NCBI RefSeq assembly: GCF_009858245.1
Contig: NZ_VMSB01000001.1
Location: forward strand, 2,547,623 to 2,611,622
Origin: Ornithinibacter aureus
GTDB taxonomy: Bacteria; Actinomycetota; Actinomycetes; Actinomycetales; Dermatophilaceae
DNA length: 64,000 nt
Direction: 5' to 3'
A program made the translations under genes and the position numbers. The notes beneath the pieces were generated by a model. The model did no database searches and was not told the DNA's origin. It was given only the letters and a program-made list of their open reading frames with translations. Of the stretch, positions 63,256 through 64,000 are shown one piece after another. Every line of letters begins with the position of its first letter. The first letter of the stretch is position 1.

Positions 63256-63354
63256 GACGTTGACTTGCGGGCGCCGAGCCACGGGGCGCAGGCCAGCGAC
63301 GGGCGGCTGACACGCACGGATCCCCGGGTGCCGGTAGACGTTCGGCGGTGTCTT

Positions 63355-64000
63355 CTAGGGTGTCAACAGCCAAGCCAGGTCGGCGTCGTACTCCGCCCTC
63401 GGTTCGTAGATCTCGCCGGAGATAGTCATCTGATAGCTAACCAGGCGCACGCTGTCCCCCTCCGCGCGGTTGAAGAAGTAGCACGCGTGCCGTTCGCTAG
63501 AGGGCGAAGAGCGAAGGACGATGAGGTGGCTCAGGGGCAGTGGCCGTGTGCACCCGTCGGTGGCGATGTAAAGCTCTCCCTCCTCCATGATCTCCCCTAC
63601 GCGTATCGAGCCCGGTCTAAACGGCACATTTGTGCCCATGACAACTTCCACCTCTTGCGTGAGCTCACCTCGCCGCCGGCTTGCCCTGCCTGCGCGTACA
63701 AGTGGCATCCGAGTCCACGCTTCCCCGACGAGTGCCCGGAGCTCTTCAAGCGCATTCGTGAGGTAGTCGATTTGGGTCTGCAGGGCGGCTTCACTTGTAG
63801 CCCCTGAATGGCCCAGCCACAGGTTGCGCCTGCTGTTGACCTCAGCAAGGAGCTGTACGCAGTTTGGGTTCAGCACAGCCGCGAGGACCCCGGCGCGCGG
63901 CCCGCCGAACAGGTTGCAGACGCGGATTCGTTCCTCCGCCTCACCTTCCAACATCGAGCGAAACCGCGACGCGAGCCGCTGGATCACTGCATTCCATGTT
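63355..64000 (-). CDS. C-terminal part of an unidentified island protein (runs off the window)
   Basis: The frame is open to the window edge; a GTG at 63987 gives 210 aa, but the gene may be much longer. Visible: basic/helical start (IQRLASRFRSMLEGEAEERI), RRNLWLGHSG, a helix (TQIDYLTNALEELRALVGEAW), a b-rich end with ERHACYFFNRAEGDSVRLVSY. This resembles, from memory only, C-terminal regions of large restriction/methylase-type proteins with an RNxWxGHxG block. Convergent with the membrane gene. Function not assignable from here. Confidence 0.5.
   Translation of the reverse strand, partial: TWNAVIQRLASRFRSMLEGEAEERIRVCNLFGGPRAGVLAAVLNPNCVQLLAEVNSRRNLWLGHSGATSEAALQTQIDYLTNALEELRALVGEAWTRMPLVRAGRASRRRGELTQEVEVVMGTNVPFRPGSIRVGEIMEEGELYIATDGCTRPLPLSHLIVLRSSPSSERHACYFFNRAEGDSVRLVSYQMTISGEIYEPRAEYDADLAWLLTP

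Overview
The window is about 70% G+C. Genes are tightly packed with many 1-8 bp start/stop overlaps, and GTG starts are common. The gene set (mycothiol-dependent enzyme family, DtxR/IdeR-type iron boxes, csoR-copA, BsaP-type biotin synthase partner, CydABDC, DUF1206, caa3-type CtaG fused to CopD) points to a high-GC actinobacterium. An Intrasporangiaceae/Micrococcales-type organism is my inference from gene content and style, not a measured placement.

Layout. 1-1.9 kb: end of an ABC exporter ATPase and its permease. 1.95-7.0 kb: an iron-box-controlled siderophore uptake operon (lipoprotein, two FecCD permeases, ATPase, siderophore-interacting reductase). 7-13.8 kb: a four-cold-shock-domain protein, an ACT regulator, HAD, DUF1206, two PAP2 phosphatases, a TrmH-type methylase and a VOC protein. 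13.8-16.5 kb: csoR-copA. 16.9-18.8 kb: purB and a tyrosine phosphatase. 19-25.8 kb: a split biotin locus (bioFD; bioB-bsaP-FMN reductase-bioA) enclosing a membrane protein/GntR pair. 25.8-28.7 kb: AIM24, a Pro-rich protein, and a BlaI/M56 pair that continues the cydABDC operon (28.7-34.5 kb). 34.8-37.4 kb: galE, a holin-like protein, an aminotransferase. 37.8-41.5 kb: 2-oxoacid dehydrogenase E1a-E1b-E2. 41.6-42.4 kb: a CrcB fluoride channel pair. 42.5-46.7 kb: an unknown protein, an acyl-CoA dehydrogenase, an MFS transporter. 46.8-49 kb: divergent PTS IIC / IIB-phosphatase. 49.2-52.9 kb: MarR-DHA2 efflux, SRPBCC, mycothiol enzyme. 52.9-61.4 kb: CopD-CtaG, nitrilase, FAD oxidase, small membrane protein, acyl-CoA dehydrogenase and two hypotheticals. 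61.55 kb to the end: a 3' fragment of tRNA-Gly(CCC) followed by lower-GC, unfamiliar genes, read as one end of an integrated element that continues outside the window.

The most unusual layer is not a gene but the repeats. A palindromic GACCAATAGGTC element lies in frame inside CopA (twice), BioA and the E2 protein, and also between genes. A second, roughly 95-bp hairpin element sits both upstream of cydA and in frame in the E2 linker. In the siderophore operon, the two permeases and the ATPase each carry a different repeat in their N-terminal tail. The octamer GGATGCCG/CGGCATCC occurs over a hundred times by hand count, against about fifteen expected from base composition. Further families (CAAGGGATTCCTTG clusters, CGACTTCGTGCGAC hairpins, long perfect inverted repeats, short tandem arrays) fill most gaps between genes. 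Several starts lie 6-8 nt after a -10-like hexamer, as expected for leaderless mRNAs.
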